Assembly: GCA_963825315.1 (NCBI GenBank)
Contig: CAWGST010000001.1
Location: forward strand, 2,542,001 to 2,606,000
Direction: 5' to 3'
Length of the DNA: 64,000 nucleotides
Source of the DNA: DASRLE01 sp963825315
Lineage (GTDB): Bacteria; Verrucomicrobiota; Verrucomicrobiia; Limisphaerales; Palsa-1400
Below the pieces are notes generated by a model. It saw only the letters and a program-made list of their open reading frames with translations. It was not told where the DNA came from and searched no databases. Below, in pieces: positions 35,615 to 44,603 of the stretch (position 1 is its first letter; the number at the start of each line of letters is the position of its first letter). The position numbers were made by a program, and so were the translations under genes.

Positions 35615-36478
35615 TCAAGGGGCGGAGCCAACCGCGTTGCCCACCGCGTGGCCATCGAAAGTCCAGTTGATGTCGTACAGTCCCGGATCGCGGGCGTTCT
35701 TGCCGCTGTCGGTGTCCTGGTAGAGGCACATATAGGAATACTTGTAGTATTTCGCGTGAGCATCGCTGAAGGCGAGGATGGAACCCGCATTATGCCGGGA
35801 AGAAACGCGGGTGGTATAGACTTGCGGAGATGCGAGAATTTCATCGGTTGTGCTGGTGCCGTAAAACGGGGTTTCGCTGGCAAGATCGCGCACTTCCCCG
35901 AACATCACGAAGGCGGCGGGACGCACCACCATGCTGCTCTTGAGCACTGCATTCGTCGGCAGGCCGTCCAAGGCCTTTGAATTCTGGCCATAATTGAAAA
36001 GCGGCCGGATATATGGTTTAAGGTTTGGATCCAAGATCGCATCCGTCCCGTCAGGACATTTGTAAATGGTTTTGGAATTGTTGAAGTCGGCTATGCCGCC
36101 GTTATCCACGACGGCATACCACCAGAGGGGATGGCTGACGACATAAGGCGGCAATGCGTTAAACCAGGCGCTCTGGCCCTGGCCCTGCTGATAAAAATCG
36201 GGAAAATCACCCCAAGTCGGAGCGTCCTCATTGTAACCGCCTGGCGTGCCCGGTGTGCCTTCTGGAATCTTTGTGTCCGTATAGACTTGTTTGTTGTCAT
36301 CCACATACCCTGTTTCAGCCACGGCCCATTGCTTCAGGTTGCTCAAACAGACCACTTGGCGGGAGGTTTCCTTTGCCTTGGCCAGCGCGGGCAGGAGCAT
36401 GGCGGCCAGGATGGCGATGATGGCAATGACCACCAGCAACTCAATCAGCGTAAATCCGGAATGGCGTTCTGTTTTCAT
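35615..36478 (-). CDS. Type II secretion/type IV pilin-like pseudopilin
   Basis: A 287-residue protein from the ATG at 36478 (a TTG further upstream would add nine residues ahead of the short leader). The N-terminus MKTERHSG precedes FTLIELLVVIAIIAILAAML, the prepilin peptidase site and hydrophobic stalk. LPALAKAKETSRQVVCLSNLKQ follows, as in the many large pseudopilins of Verrucomicrobiota and Lentisphaerota. The C-terminal head ends with SRHNAGSILAFSDAHAKYYK, the usual H...DGH-like closing segment. It is probably an envelope surface or secretion-related protein. Such genes occur in dozens per genome in these phyla, and no role specific to this site can be given. Confidence 0.9.
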   Translation of the reverse strand: MKTERHSGFTLIELLVVIAIIAILAAMLLPALAKAKETSRQVVCLSNLKQWAVAETGYVDDNKQVYTDTKIPEGTPGTPGGYNEDAPTWGDFPDFYQQGQGQSAWFNALPPYVVSHPLWWYAVVDNGGIADFNNSKTIYKCPDGTDAILDPNLKPYIRPLFNYGQNSKALDGLPTNAVLKSSMVVRPAAFVMFGEVRDLASETPFYGTSTTDEILASPQVYTTRVSSRHNAGSILAFSDAHAKYYKYSYMCLYQDTDSGKNARDPGLYDINWTFDGHAVGNAVGSAP

Positions 36479-36738
36479 GTCAAATGTAATTTTTGATTTG
36501 CTCAATTTTCTGCAACACGGAATTTCGGCGCGACGGGCGATACTGCCCCAGCCATGTTACGAACGCATGGCGTGAATGTGACAATCAGGTGACAATTTAG
36601 CCGGCGGATAAATCGTCACAAAATTGTCACACGACAGTCGTTGGCTTGTCACGCAACTGTGGATTAATGGCCGGGTGCTTTAAAACAAATTGGCTGAAAA
36701 CGAAACTCAACAAACTGGAAATCAAAAAATTAAAAACT

Positions 36739-39700
36739 ATGAGACACTTTATCATCGCATCAGGCATGGCCGCGCTGCTGGCGTTTGACGCCCACGCCCA
36801 AAATACGAATCTGGCCTTTACGCCCGGCAAGCTGGCCGTGTTGCGGGCCGGGGACGGGATCATAACCATTAAGACTGGCCGGCAGCATCCCGCCTTCATA
36901 GACGAATATGACCCGGCCATCGCCAACCAGGCCAACCCCTTATTGTCCCTGGAGTTGCCGACCAATGGGGATAACGCCTTGTTTGTGAACGCTCATGCGG
37001 GGTCCGAAGGACAAGCCATGACCCGGTCCGCCGACCGCCGGTATCTCGCTGTGGCGGGTTATTGTGGCGCTTTGAATTCCATAACCGGCACCCCGTCCAG
37101 CGCCACAAACGCCGCGAACCCCGAAGGTTACCCGCGTGGTTTTGGAATTGTTGATGCCTTTACGAATTTTAATGTGACCTATGCGAGCGCCGATTGGTTC
37201 GGGATGGAACCCGGCATCACGCAAAACAATCCCAGAGGCATTGCAACCGATGGCAGCAACGATTTCTGGGGATGCGGCACCATCGCCGGCACCCAGACAG
37301 GGGGCTTTACGGAAACCGGCACCCTGTTCTGGAACGGCGCAGTGTCCCCGACGCCGGAGTTGGTGCAAAACCAAGTCGATTCCGGCTATTTCATGAGAAT
37401 CATCAACAACGTTCTTTACATGGTTTGCCAGACAGATGCGGGCGGCGCGCTCAACAATGGCGTTTATAACTTCGTGGAATACTCCTTCGCCGGAGGCGCT
37501 CCAGTCCCATTGCCCTGGATGCCCGGCGGTGTGCAAAACACCGTTACCACCAACCTCTTTATAAATTTTGGCGCCACTTACGCCAACATAAAAACGTTCG
37601 ATATGAACCCGGCCGCAACCATCGCCTATGCCGCCGACAATAATTATGGCATCGTAAAATTTGTCAACACGGCGGGAACGTGGTCTTCACCCTACTATTT
37701 CAACTCGACCAATATCGGCAGCACCAACCTGCCAGGCACGGGCTGCTTTGGCATCGTCGTGGATTTCAGCCAGGCCAATCCGGTGATTTACGCCACCACG
37801 ATGGACGAAGGCGACGGCGCCAATACCTGTTCAAACCGCTTGATTTCCCTTGTGGACACCGGCACTGCTCCCAACCCCGGCACTGTTCTCGCCACGACGC
37901 TGGCTGTGGCCCATGGAATCAATGAAGTCTTCCGCGGGGTTGATTTCACGCCCGACCTGCAGCCGCTCATCACATCGCAACCATTGCCTGTAAATACAAC
38001 CACCAATCAAAACGCGTCCATGAGTGTGGGGGCCGAATCGGTTTATCCCCTGACCTATCAATGGCAGAACAATGGAATCAACGTCGCGAATAATGCCAAC
38101 CTATCCGGAGCCACTAACAGCTCCCTCAACTTTGTGGCCAGTGTGACCAATCTCGACGGAAATTACACCGTCATTGTCTCAAACCAGTATGGAGCCGTCA
38201 CCAGTCAGGTCGCGAGCGCGTTTATATCGCCGGTGGCCGTTCTTCCCTCTCTTACCAACGCGGTTGAACATGTGACAAATGACATCAACAACAACCAGGC
38301 CTTTTCCGTCAACCCCGGCGGAACCCCGCCGTTCACCTGCCAATGGTACTTTGGAACCACTCAATTGTCTGACAGCGGCGACGGCGGCAATAAATACGGC
38401 GGATCAACCACCCCGACCCTCACCATTACCAATCTCCAACTGACCGACTCGGGAAGTTATTCCGTTACGATCAACAATGAAGCCGGCGGGATTTCAAACC
38501 TGGTGGGTGTTCTCACGGTTCAGTATGTTTTGCCGGCAATACCCCCCGTCGGCGAGCCTGCGTCAGTAACAGTATTGCAGGGCGAAACCACTTCGTTGTC
38601 AGTCTCCTCCGTTGAAGGAACCCTTCCGTTGACTTATCAATGGTATCAAGGGAGCCTTTCAAATCCCTTGAGCGACATCAATGAGTTCAGCGGCTCCGAG
38701 ACCAACACCTTAACCATTACGGACGCCACCGTAAGCGACAGTAACACCAATTATTTCTGCGTCGTCAGCAATGGCGGCGGCAGCGCAACCAGCCAGCCGG
38801 CTTCGGTCTCCGTGATCATTCCGCCGGCCCTGTCGTATGTGGCTTACAGCAATCAGGTCTATATTCAAAACTTTGATTCACTCCCCAATCCAGGCGCTAC
38901 TCCTGTCAACACTGTCGGCGGCGGCGGTCCCACGGCCATCGGTGGCATCACTTATGATGTCGCCGATCCGTTCGACTTTGCCTGCCCCTTATACACTAAT
39001 ATTTCCATCCCTTCGGGCGGGCTCAATTTGGCCGCCACCATGCCTGGCTGGTATGGCGAATGTGACGGAGATACGCCGGCCTCTGGAGCACAGTTGGGCG
39101 CCGCTGACGGCAGCACCACCACCGGCGGCATTTACAGCTTCGGCACCACCACCGGCAACACTTCCAACCGGGCGCTGGGGCTGATAGCAACCAGCACCTC
39201 GGGCGGGACGCATTTTGGTTTGAAGTTAATCAACGAAACAGCCGGTAATTTGAACTACATCAGCCTGCAATTCACGGGGGAGTTTTGGAAAACGGGCAGC
39301 AAACCCAAGACCATGGTGTTTGGCTATAACGTTGATCTCGCGGGAAACAATTCCACGCTGTCCGCCTCCGAACTTCTCGCCGCAAGCAACAACCCGGTTA
39401 ACAGTCTGGCGGTCAGCTTCCCCACAGCGGGTGTGGTGGGGCCAACCAACGGAACCTTGCCAAACAATCAACTCAACCTCGGCGTCACCAATCTGGCTTT
39501 GGCCGGCGCGTGGACGCCGGGTTCGGCGCTGTGGTTGACATGGTCCATTTGGGATAGCTCAGGCAGCGGCCAGGGCTACGGCATCGACAACTTCAGCTTT
39601 TATGCCAGCAGCACCACAACCTTGACCCAAGCCGGGGCGCCCACGCTGGGCGGGGTTGAGTATTCCGGCAGCAGTGGCCTGAGTCTTGGCTTCACCAGCG

Positions 39701-39873
39701 CTCCGGGCAACAGCGCGCTTTTTTCAGTGCGGGCCACAACCAACCTGTCACTGCCGCTAAGCCAATGGGTCAATCTGGGGAATCCAACCGAAGTGTCGTT
39801 TGGCACTTATCAGTACACTGACCCACAGGCAAAGAATGATGCGCAAAGATTTTACACCGTTACCAGCCCTTGA
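36739..39873 (+). CDS. Large secreted protein with Ig-like repeats
   Basis: A 1,044-residue protein from the ATG at 36739, where a signal peptide begins (RHFIIASGMAALLAFDAHAQ); the frame runs upstream to 36646 without a better start. Residues ~20-410 form a repeat-rich beta region, possibly a propeller. Three Ig-like modules follow (~415-510, 515-605, 610-705), marked by YPLTYQWQNNG, FTCQWYFGTTQL and LPLTYQWYQGSL, each ending in a Y.V.V.N motif. The C-terminal part (~710-1040) starts YIQNFDSLPNPGATP and resembles the C-terminal domains of many Verrucomicrobial exoproteins. It is probably cell-surface or matrix associated; the ligand is unknown. A clear terminator follows. Confidence 0.85.
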   Translation: MRHFIIASGMAALLAFDAHAQNTNLAFTPGKLAVLRAGDGIITIKTGRQHPAFIDEYDPAIANQANPLLSLELPTNGDNALFVNAHAGSEGQAMTRSADRRYLAVAGYCGALNSITGTPSSATNAANPEGYPRGFGIVDAFTNFNVTYASADWFGMEPGITQNNPRGIATDGSNDFWGCGTIAGTQTGGFTETGTLFWNGAVSPTPELVQNQVDSGYFMRIINNVLYMVCQTDAGGALNNGVYNFVEYSFAGGAPVPLPWMPGGVQNTVTTNLFINFGATYANIKTFDMNPAATIAYAADNNYGIVKFVNTAGTWSSPYYFNSTNIGSTNLPGTGCFGIVVDFSQANPVIYATTMDEGDGANTCSNRLISLVDTGTAPNPGTVLATTLAVAHGINEVFRGVDFTPDLQPLITSQPLPVNTTTNQNASMSVGAESVYPLTYQWQNNGINVANNANLSGATNSSLNFVASVTNLDGNYTVIVSNQYGAVTSQVASAFISPVAVLPSLTNAVEHVTNDINNNQAFSVNPGGTPPFTCQWYFGTTQLSDSGDGGNKYGGSTTPTLTITNLQLTDSGSYSVTINNEAGGISNLVGVLTVQYVLPAIPPVGEPASVTVLQGETTSLSVSSVEGTLPLTYQWYQGSLSNPLSDINEFSGSETNTLTITDATVSDSNTNYFCVVSNGGGSATSQPASVSVIIPPALSYVAYSNQVYIQNFDSLPNPGATPVNTVGGGGPTAIGGITYDVADPFDFACPLYTNISIPSGGLNLAATMPGWYGECDGDTPASGAQLGAADGSTTTGGIYSFGTTTGNTSNRALGLIATSTSGGTHFGLKLINETAGNLNYISLQFTGEFWKTGSKPKTMVFGYNVDLAGNNSTLSASELLAASNNPVNSLAVSFPTAGVVGPTNGTLPNNQLNLGVTNLALAGAWTPGSALWLTWSIWDSSGSGQGYGIDNFSFYASSTTTLTQAGAPTLGGVEYSGSSGLSLGFTSAPGNSALFSVRATTNLSLPLSQWVNLGNPTEVSFGTYQYTDPQAKNDAQRFYTVTSP

Positions 39874-39909
39874 CGATGTGATGCCGGGCTAACCATTCGG
39901 AGTCTCAGC

Positions 39910-39945
39910 AGCAGGGCGGGCGAATGCCTGCCCTGCTTTTTCTTT
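39910..39945 (+). terminator. Rho-independent terminator after the Ig-repeat gene
   Basis: AGCAGGGCGGGC (39910-39921) pairs with GCCTGCCCTGCT (39926-39937) with one wobble and a GAAT loop, followed by TTTTTCTTTT. It also lies just beyond the convergent GH42 stop at 39969. Confidence 0.88.
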
Positions 39946-39968
39946 TCAGCTCTCGATCAGGCGGGGTT

Positions 39969-42074
39969 CTATTTGTTCTCGGTGACAATCTCCGTGTCCG
40001 GCGTTTTCCCCGCGGCGGTCGTTTCCGCCAATTGTTCGTCGAGAACCAGCACCCCGTGAGGGGGAAGATCGTAATTGCCGCTGAAGGTGTGCTCGGTCAG
40101 GAAGTCGTGCATGGGCTTGAAGAAACTAATGCGCACCGGCGTGCTCTGGTGATTGAGGAGAAAGTATAGTTTGGCGCCGGCCTTTTGCCGCATGCTGACT
40201 TCGATGGTGTCGGGCACTTTGAGCAAGGGGTGCAGAAGGCAGTTGGCGCGCAGCCAGGTAATGAGGTCGTAATAAAAACCCTGCTGCGAGAGTGTGCCAA
40301 TATAAACGGCTTTGCCCGAACCAAAGGTGTGGACGGTCATGGCGGGACGTCCGGCATAAAAGTCCCGCGTGAACGAGGCCAGGACCTGGCAGCCTTTGGG
40401 CTCGATCACGTCGCACCAGACACGCGCGGTGTGCATCTGGCTGGTGTGAAAAGTGCCTTTGAACGCCAAATGGTTTTCCTCATCGCGCGGCAATGGGTCG
40501 AATTCCGAGACTTCCAGGCCGAAGACATCGGTCAAATCGTGCGGGAAGCCGCTTTCCGCCGCCATGTGATGTTCATCCACCAGCCCCGAATTGCAGGTGG
40601 CAACGAGCGTGCCGCCGTTTTGCACGTAAAGCCTTAGGATGTCGGCCTCGCCGCCGGACAGCAGGCTGAGGGAAGGGGCGATGACCAGTTTGTATTTGGA
40701 CAGGTCTTCGGTCGGCCGGGCAAAATCGATTGGAATGTTCCGATCATGCAAGGCGGTGTGGAAGAGCTGGACGTGTTCGCGCAAATTGAAGTATTTGGTC
40801 GGCTGGCGGGGCAGGGAGAGCGTCCAGTCGTTCTCATGGCTGTAGAGAATGCAGACTTCGGCGGTGACTTTGGTTCCCCGCAAGGCGGGCGCCAGACGCT
40901 TGAGTTCCTGGCCGATCTGGCTGATCTCTTTGTAAACCCGGTTCTCGCCCCGTCCGTCATGCGTCAGAATGCCGCCGTAGAATTTCTCCGGCCCGATGCG
41001 CGGCTGCCGCCAAAAAAAATACAGCACGCCATTAGCACCCCGGGAAATGGTCTGGTAAGTGAACAACCGCACCACCCCCGGCCGCACCAGGGAATTGACA
41101 TCCTGCCAGTTCACATGCCCCGCCTTCTGCTCAATCACCCAGAAGCCCTCCTCCCCTCCCGGCAGTTTGGCCCCGGTCTTTTTCAGGGAACGAAGCATAT
41201 CCAACTCGCAGGCATTTTCAGACGCTTTCGATTTAATGGTGGCGTTGCTGTTGAGCGACACAAAATCCAGCACGTCACCTATGTCAAACAAATCCAAATT
41301 CTGGCCGAAGGCGCGCAAGTTGGTTGTCACCGGCGCGTGGGGCGTCAGTTCCCGCAGCAAATCCGCCTGCATGCGGACGAACGCCACGATCGTGTCGCTG
41401 CTAAAGCGGCGCCAATCCAGCATCAACGCCGGATTGTGCGGCGCCGGCGCGGTCTTGGGCATCGGCATATGCTCCCAGTCGCTCACCACCTGCCCCCAGA
41501 ACCGGGTTCCCATCATGTTATTGAGATGGTCCAGCGTTCCGTATTTGGCCTTCAGCCAGGCGTGCCAATCGCGCCGCGTTTCCTCGTTGAAACAAGGCAG
41601 CATCGAATGGGCCCCAACGTTGTTGTCAATTTGCCAGCCGATCAATTGCGGATGTTTGCCCAGCGCCTCCGCCATCGCCCGGATGATCTTCTTGGAATAA
41701 TCCCAATACAGATCACTGTTCAAACAACAGGCGTGCCGCGTGCCCGACGACAGCGGCAAACCGCGTTCGTCCAGGGGCAGAATTTCCGGATGGTTCTTGG
41801 TCAGCCAAATGGGCGGAGCCGCCGTGGGCGTTCCGAGAAAAACCTTGATGTCCTCCTCGCCCATCAAATCCATGACCCGCTTGAGCCACTTGAACTCATA
41901 TTCGCCCTCGCGCGGCTCGCACAGGCCCCAAACGAATTCCCCCATCCGCACCGCATTCATCCCGGCGGCCACCATCAATTCGATGTCCTGTTTCCAGCGC
42001 GCCTCCGGTTTCTCGGCGGTGCCTGCATAGGGATAGACCCAATGCTCCGGATGATAATCAGCTCCGAAATACAT
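39969..42074 (-). CDS. GH42 beta-galactosidase-like protein with altered acid/base residue
   Basis: A 701-residue protein without a signal peptide. The GH42 TIM barrel opens with YFGADYHPEHWVYP and MNAVRMGEFVWGLCEP. The expected acid/base Glu in the WQIDNE motif is replaced: the sequence reads GWQIDNNVGAHS, with Asn at residue 152 (codon AAC at 41621-41619). The nucleophile Glu315 in VIEQKAGHVNWQ is kept. The trimerisation (~400-620) and C-terminal beta domains look complete. Without the acid/base it could be a slow hydrolase, use another residue or exogenous acid, or bind sugars only. Its single-gene unit is preceded by a palindromic operator-like site at 42336. Confidence 0.88.
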   Translation of the reverse strand: MYFGADYHPEHWVYPYAGTAEKPEARWKQDIELMVAAGMNAVRMGEFVWGLCEPREGEYEFKWLKRVMDLMGEEDIKVFLGTPTAAPPIWLTKNHPEILPLDERGLPLSSGTRHACCLNSDLYWDYSKKIIRAMAEALGKHPQLIGWQIDNNVGAHSMLPCFNEETRRDWHAWLKAKYGTLDHLNNMMGTRFWGQVVSDWEHMPMPKTAPAPHNPALMLDWRRFSSDTIVAFVRMQADLLRELTPHAPVTTNLRAFGQNLDLFDIGDVLDFVSLNSNATIKSKASENACELDMLRSLKKTGAKLPGGEEGFWVIEQKAGHVNWQDVNSLVRPGVVRLFTYQTISRGANGVLYFFWRQPRIGPEKFYGGILTHDGRGENRVYKEISQIGQELKRLAPALRGTKVTAEVCILYSHENDWTLSLPRQPTKYFNLREHVQLFHTALHDRNIPIDFARPTEDLSKYKLVIAPSLSLLSGGEADILRLYVQNGGTLVATCNSGLVDEHHMAAESGFPHDLTDVFGLEVSEFDPLPRDEENHLAFKGTFHTSQMHTARVWCDVIEPKGCQVLASFTRDFYAGRPAMTVHTFGSGKAVYIGTLSQQGFYYDLITWLRANCLLHPLLKVPDTIEVSMRQKAGAKLYFLLNHQSTPVRISFFKPMHDFLTEHTFSGNYDLPPHGVLVLDEQLAETTAAGKTPDTEIVTENK

Positions 42075-42335
42075 AACAACTTGTGTTCAAACTGGCGCTT
42101 GACCAAAGAATAAGTCGGACCCCCAGGCGATGCAAGGAAAGAAATTGCCCGACAGGAAAGAAATTGCCCGAAAACCCTTCGTTCGTTTCCCCCGGCCGCC
42201 TGCCGGTTGGCAAGTCCGGCCAAAGGCCACAACCACGGATTATTCACCACGCGTCCCCGGCCTGGCGCGGAATCGGGAAAATCCCTGGAATCCGTGGTGT
42301 GGTGTGGCGGTGAAAAAACGCGGTTTTTGGGGCCT

Positions 42336-42359
42336 TTGTCAAGAATACATACTTGACAA
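42336..42359. promoter_or_regulatory. Operator-like palindrome upstream of the GH42 gene
   Basis: TTGTCAAG (42336-42343) and CTTGACAA (42352-42359) are perfect 8-base arms with an 8-base AT-rich spacer. The site is 262 bp upstream of the GH42 start and 284 bp upstream of the plus-strand small ORF. It could serve either direction. No regulator gene is adjacent. Confidence 0.4.
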
Positions 42360-42531
42360 GACGCCCCCCGGCACGCGTTTCGGCCAATGTTTACAGGGTG
42401 ATCGTGTTTTTAAAAAAGCTCCCACCATGGGCTGTACAATTTCCGCATTTTGTGCCATAATGCGCCAATGAGCACGCTTCGTCGCGCCAAATGGGATTGC
42501 CAGCCCGCCATTGCCGCTGCTGCAAAGGCGG

Positions 42532-42608
42532 GTCAGGGGAATGATTGTCAGAGTAATGGGAACCAGGAACTCTTTCCGTCTTATTCCCCTGACAGTCATT
42601 CCCCTGAC
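42532..42608. repeat. Inverted-repeat element (GTCAGGGGAATGA type)
   Basis: The arms at 42532-42557 and 42583-42608 match at 23 of 26 positions when one is reversed and complemented, with a 25-base spacer. The unit begins GTCAGGGGAATGA and ends TCATTCCCCTGAC. The form suggests a dispersed palindromic repeat of the genome, but no other copy is in the window. Confidence 0.6.
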
Positions 42609-42642
42609 ATGCTCTTCTGCCTCAAACCATCGAAAGGATGCC

Positions 42643-42777
42643 ATGAAAACCAGCATCAAATCGCTCGGAAATAATTTCGGATTACTCGAAAAATTTCGGA
42701 AATATTTCGGGAAAACGGCCCTTTTCCGAAAAAATTTCGGATTATTTTTTTTGAACGGAGGGGCTTATGGAGCATAA
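42643..42777 (+). CDS. Small basic/aromatic peptide, possible leader ORF
   Basis: A 44-codon ORF from the ATG at 42643 with AAAGGA just upstream. The peptide is rich in Phe, Lys and Asn and is internally repetitive (NNFGLLEKFRKYFG, then LFRKNFGLFFLNGG), because the DNA carries several copies of an AATTTCGGA box (42675-42740). It overlaps the next gene by 11 bases. It might be a regulatory leader, a small active peptide or merely a translated repeat. I cannot decide which. Confidence 0.35.
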   Translation: MKTSIKSLGNNFGLLEKFRKYFGKTALFRKNFGLFFLNGGAYGA

Positions 42778-43291
42778 AAACAAGCCAAAAGCCGGCTCCT
42801 ATGAGGCTTCCTTGACGGAGGAGGAGCGTTTCGCGCTCCACTCGCTGTTGCTCTCAGGTGATGCGCTGCTCGAGGTCCGCGAGGAAACGATCCCGTGGCG
42901 GGACGGCCCGGACAAAGGGATGAAGCCGTCCGTTCCGACGCTGTGCAAAATCAAAAACCGGCTGCGCACGGAAAAGATGGTGCGTTCCCTGGACGAAATG
43001 CTCGAAACCATGCGCGCCACAAAAACGCGATTGGCCGCCCTGGTCAGGGACTCGAACCAGGAGGAACTGCTCGATGCGGCCATGGCGGCGATTGGCCGGG
43101 AGGTGGTCGAGAAAACTCTGGAAGGGCAGATTCCAGCAGAGCAGAGGACCACCACCCGGTTGCTGCTCAAGCGGGCCGATCAGCACCGTTTCGACCGCCG
43201 CATGTCCTTCCTGGAAGCCGAGTTCGAGAAAAGCAAGAAAGCCCACGCCTCGCCGCCAGGGAAGCGAGAAGGAGATAGTGGGTCGACTTGA
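42767..43291 (+). CDS. Helical protein of unknown function
   Basis: A 174-residue protein with a strong Shine-Dalgarno (GGAGGGG, 5 bases before the ATG). It is highly charged and almost entirely helical: ASLTEEERFALHSLLLSGDA, VRSLDEMLETMRATKTRLAA, DQHRFDRRMSFLEAEFEKS. The start, a winged-helix-like choice followed by a helical bundle, faintly recalls phage Mu gp27/DUF3486-type small terminase partners, but I would not assign it. It shares an AT-rich upstream region containing repeated TTTCGG boxes. It is separated by 143 bp from the three-gene operon that follows. Confidence 0.6.
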   Translation: MEHKNKPKAGSYEASLTEEERFALHSLLLSGDALLEVREETIPWRDGPDKGMKPSVPTLCKIKNRLRTEKMVRSLDEMLETMRATKTRLAALVRDSNQEELLDAAMAAIGREVVEKTLEGQIPAEQRTTTRLLLKRADQHRFDRRMSFLEAEFEKSKKAHASPPGKREGDSGST

Positions 43292-43434
43292 AGTCAAAAG
43301 TCGTTTGCGAAATATTTCACAATTCGGCCTTGACTGGAAAAGTGGGGTGTGCATCATTTCGGACGAACTCGAGTTTGACTGATTGTTAAACAGCCTGTAT
43401 TTTTCGGTTGAAGGTCAAAGACTTAAAAAATGTC

Positions 43435-44046
43435 ATGCCATTAAAGATTCCAACTTTTGAAAATTCCCATTGCGTGGCAGTGCTCGCTTGCGGCGCGGTT
43501 GAGCCTGTGGATAAAGCATTATTAAAGTGGATGGCGGAAGAAAAAAGTTCAACAGTTGCTTTTCGCAAAGGTCATGTGAAGTTTTACCTCAGGGCCATTT
43601 TTGGTGGCCTCCGATCACCAAGACATGTTCATCTTGATATTTCCAGGGCAAGCGTTTTCACGAAGGTTTTTAAGCCTTCTCGGCTGGTAAAGCTTGATGA
43701 AATGTGGAAAAAACTTGAGCCTTTCATGGGCAAGCAGGTGAAAACCGATTTGAAAGCGATCTTCGAGATTAAGCTTTCCGAATTGCCAGAAGGCGGAATT
43801 ATTCGCGCTTTGTTTTTCAAGACGCAGACAGGAAACGTCTCCATCAATGTGAACGGGGCAGATTTTTTGATAACGGGCGCTCCTGTGAACTCGATTTCGT
43901 GGCAGGCTGTTCCTGATGACAAAATTGGAGTTATTATTGATGCGGATAATGTCGAAACAACAATTTCCGAAAATTATTTAACAGACACTCTCGAAAGATT
44001 GGAGTCCGCTCTTAATGTCTTTGTATTAGGGAAGACCACTAAATGA
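43435..44046 (+). CDS. Unknown protein, first gene of a coupled three-gene operon
   Basis: About 203 residues from the ATG at 43435 (a TTG at 43408 adds nine residues). The central part is Lys-rich and amphipathic (RLVKLDEMWKKLEPFMGKQV). A beta-rich half (NVSINVNGADFLITGAPVNSISW) and an acidic end follow. I recognise no family; HLDISRASVF and the beta pattern give no clear fold. Composition is AT-richer than the flanking prfB/trpC genes, pointing to acquired DNA. Its stop overlaps the next ATG (ATGA), so the products are probably made in fixed ratio. Confidence 0.65.
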   Translation: MPLKIPTFENSHCVAVLACGAVEPVDKALLKWMAEEKSSTVAFRKGHVKFYLRAIFGGLRSPRHVHLDISRASVFTKVFKPSRLVKLDEMWKKLEPFMGKQVKTDLKAIFEIKLSELPEGGIIRALFFKTQTGNVSINVNGADFLITGAPVNSISWQAVPDDKIGVIIDADNVETTISENYLTDTLERLESALNVFVLGKTTK

Positions 44047-44603
44047 GCAGAATTAATCCTTTTTTTGCTGCCCTTGAGGCTGAGTCACATGAGCCAGTCG
44101 AGAGTGGATGGAATCTAGCGTTTCGACAGACCGGTCTTGAGCACATGCGTGGTCCTGCTTTAAGAATTGCGTATTCTGAAGATTGGGCGGAGGGTGCGTT
44201 AGCCGCAATCGCAGAACTCCATTCAATTGCTTCAGAGAGAAAGAAAAACGAACTTCGACTCAATCTGTTGGAAATCACAATTGCGGATTTAAAGTCTCGC
44301 ATACAGAAGTTGATTTCTCTTCAAACAAAAATAGTGCCCATCAATACTTTTGCCCCGGAACCTTACGAGCTTTTGAAGTCATTCAACGTCACGGTTCAAC
44401 CAACAGAGGATGACTTCGAGGTTGGTTGGTACGACGCAAACATTCACACCGGAGGACAAAACGAAGAAGAGGCGGTTAGTAATCTGAAAAGCCTAATTTT
44501 GGACCTTTTTGATAGTTTTTCGAGAGAGCCATCTGAAAAGCTTGGGCCGGAGCCGAAACGCCAATTGCTCGTTATGAAACAATTTATTCGAAAACGGCCG
44601 TGA
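44043..44603 (+). CDS. Unknown protein with a HicB-like C-terminal region
   Basis: A 186-residue protein. The N-terminal half is helical with a coiled coil (~60-100: ERKKNELRLNLLEITIADLK). The C-terminal ~75 residues (YELLKSFNVTVQPTEDDFEV, GGQNEEEAVSNLKSLILDLF) follow the beta-beta-beta-alpha pattern and G-x-T/N-x-x-E-A motif of HicB-type partial RNase H folds. HicB proteins are antitoxins to HicA, so with the small gene downstream this could be a toxin-antitoxin-like pair, but the similarity is weak. Both ends overlap their neighbours by 4 bases. Confidence 0.62.
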   Translation: MSRINPFFAALEAESHEPVESGWNLAFRQTGLEHMRGPALRIAYSEDWAEGALAAIAELHSIASERKKNELRLNLLEITIADLKSRIQKLISLQTKIVPINTFAPEPYELLKSFNVTVQPTEDDFEVGWYDANIHTGGQNEEEAVSNLKSLILDLFDSFSREPSEKLGPEPKRQLLVMKQFIRKRP

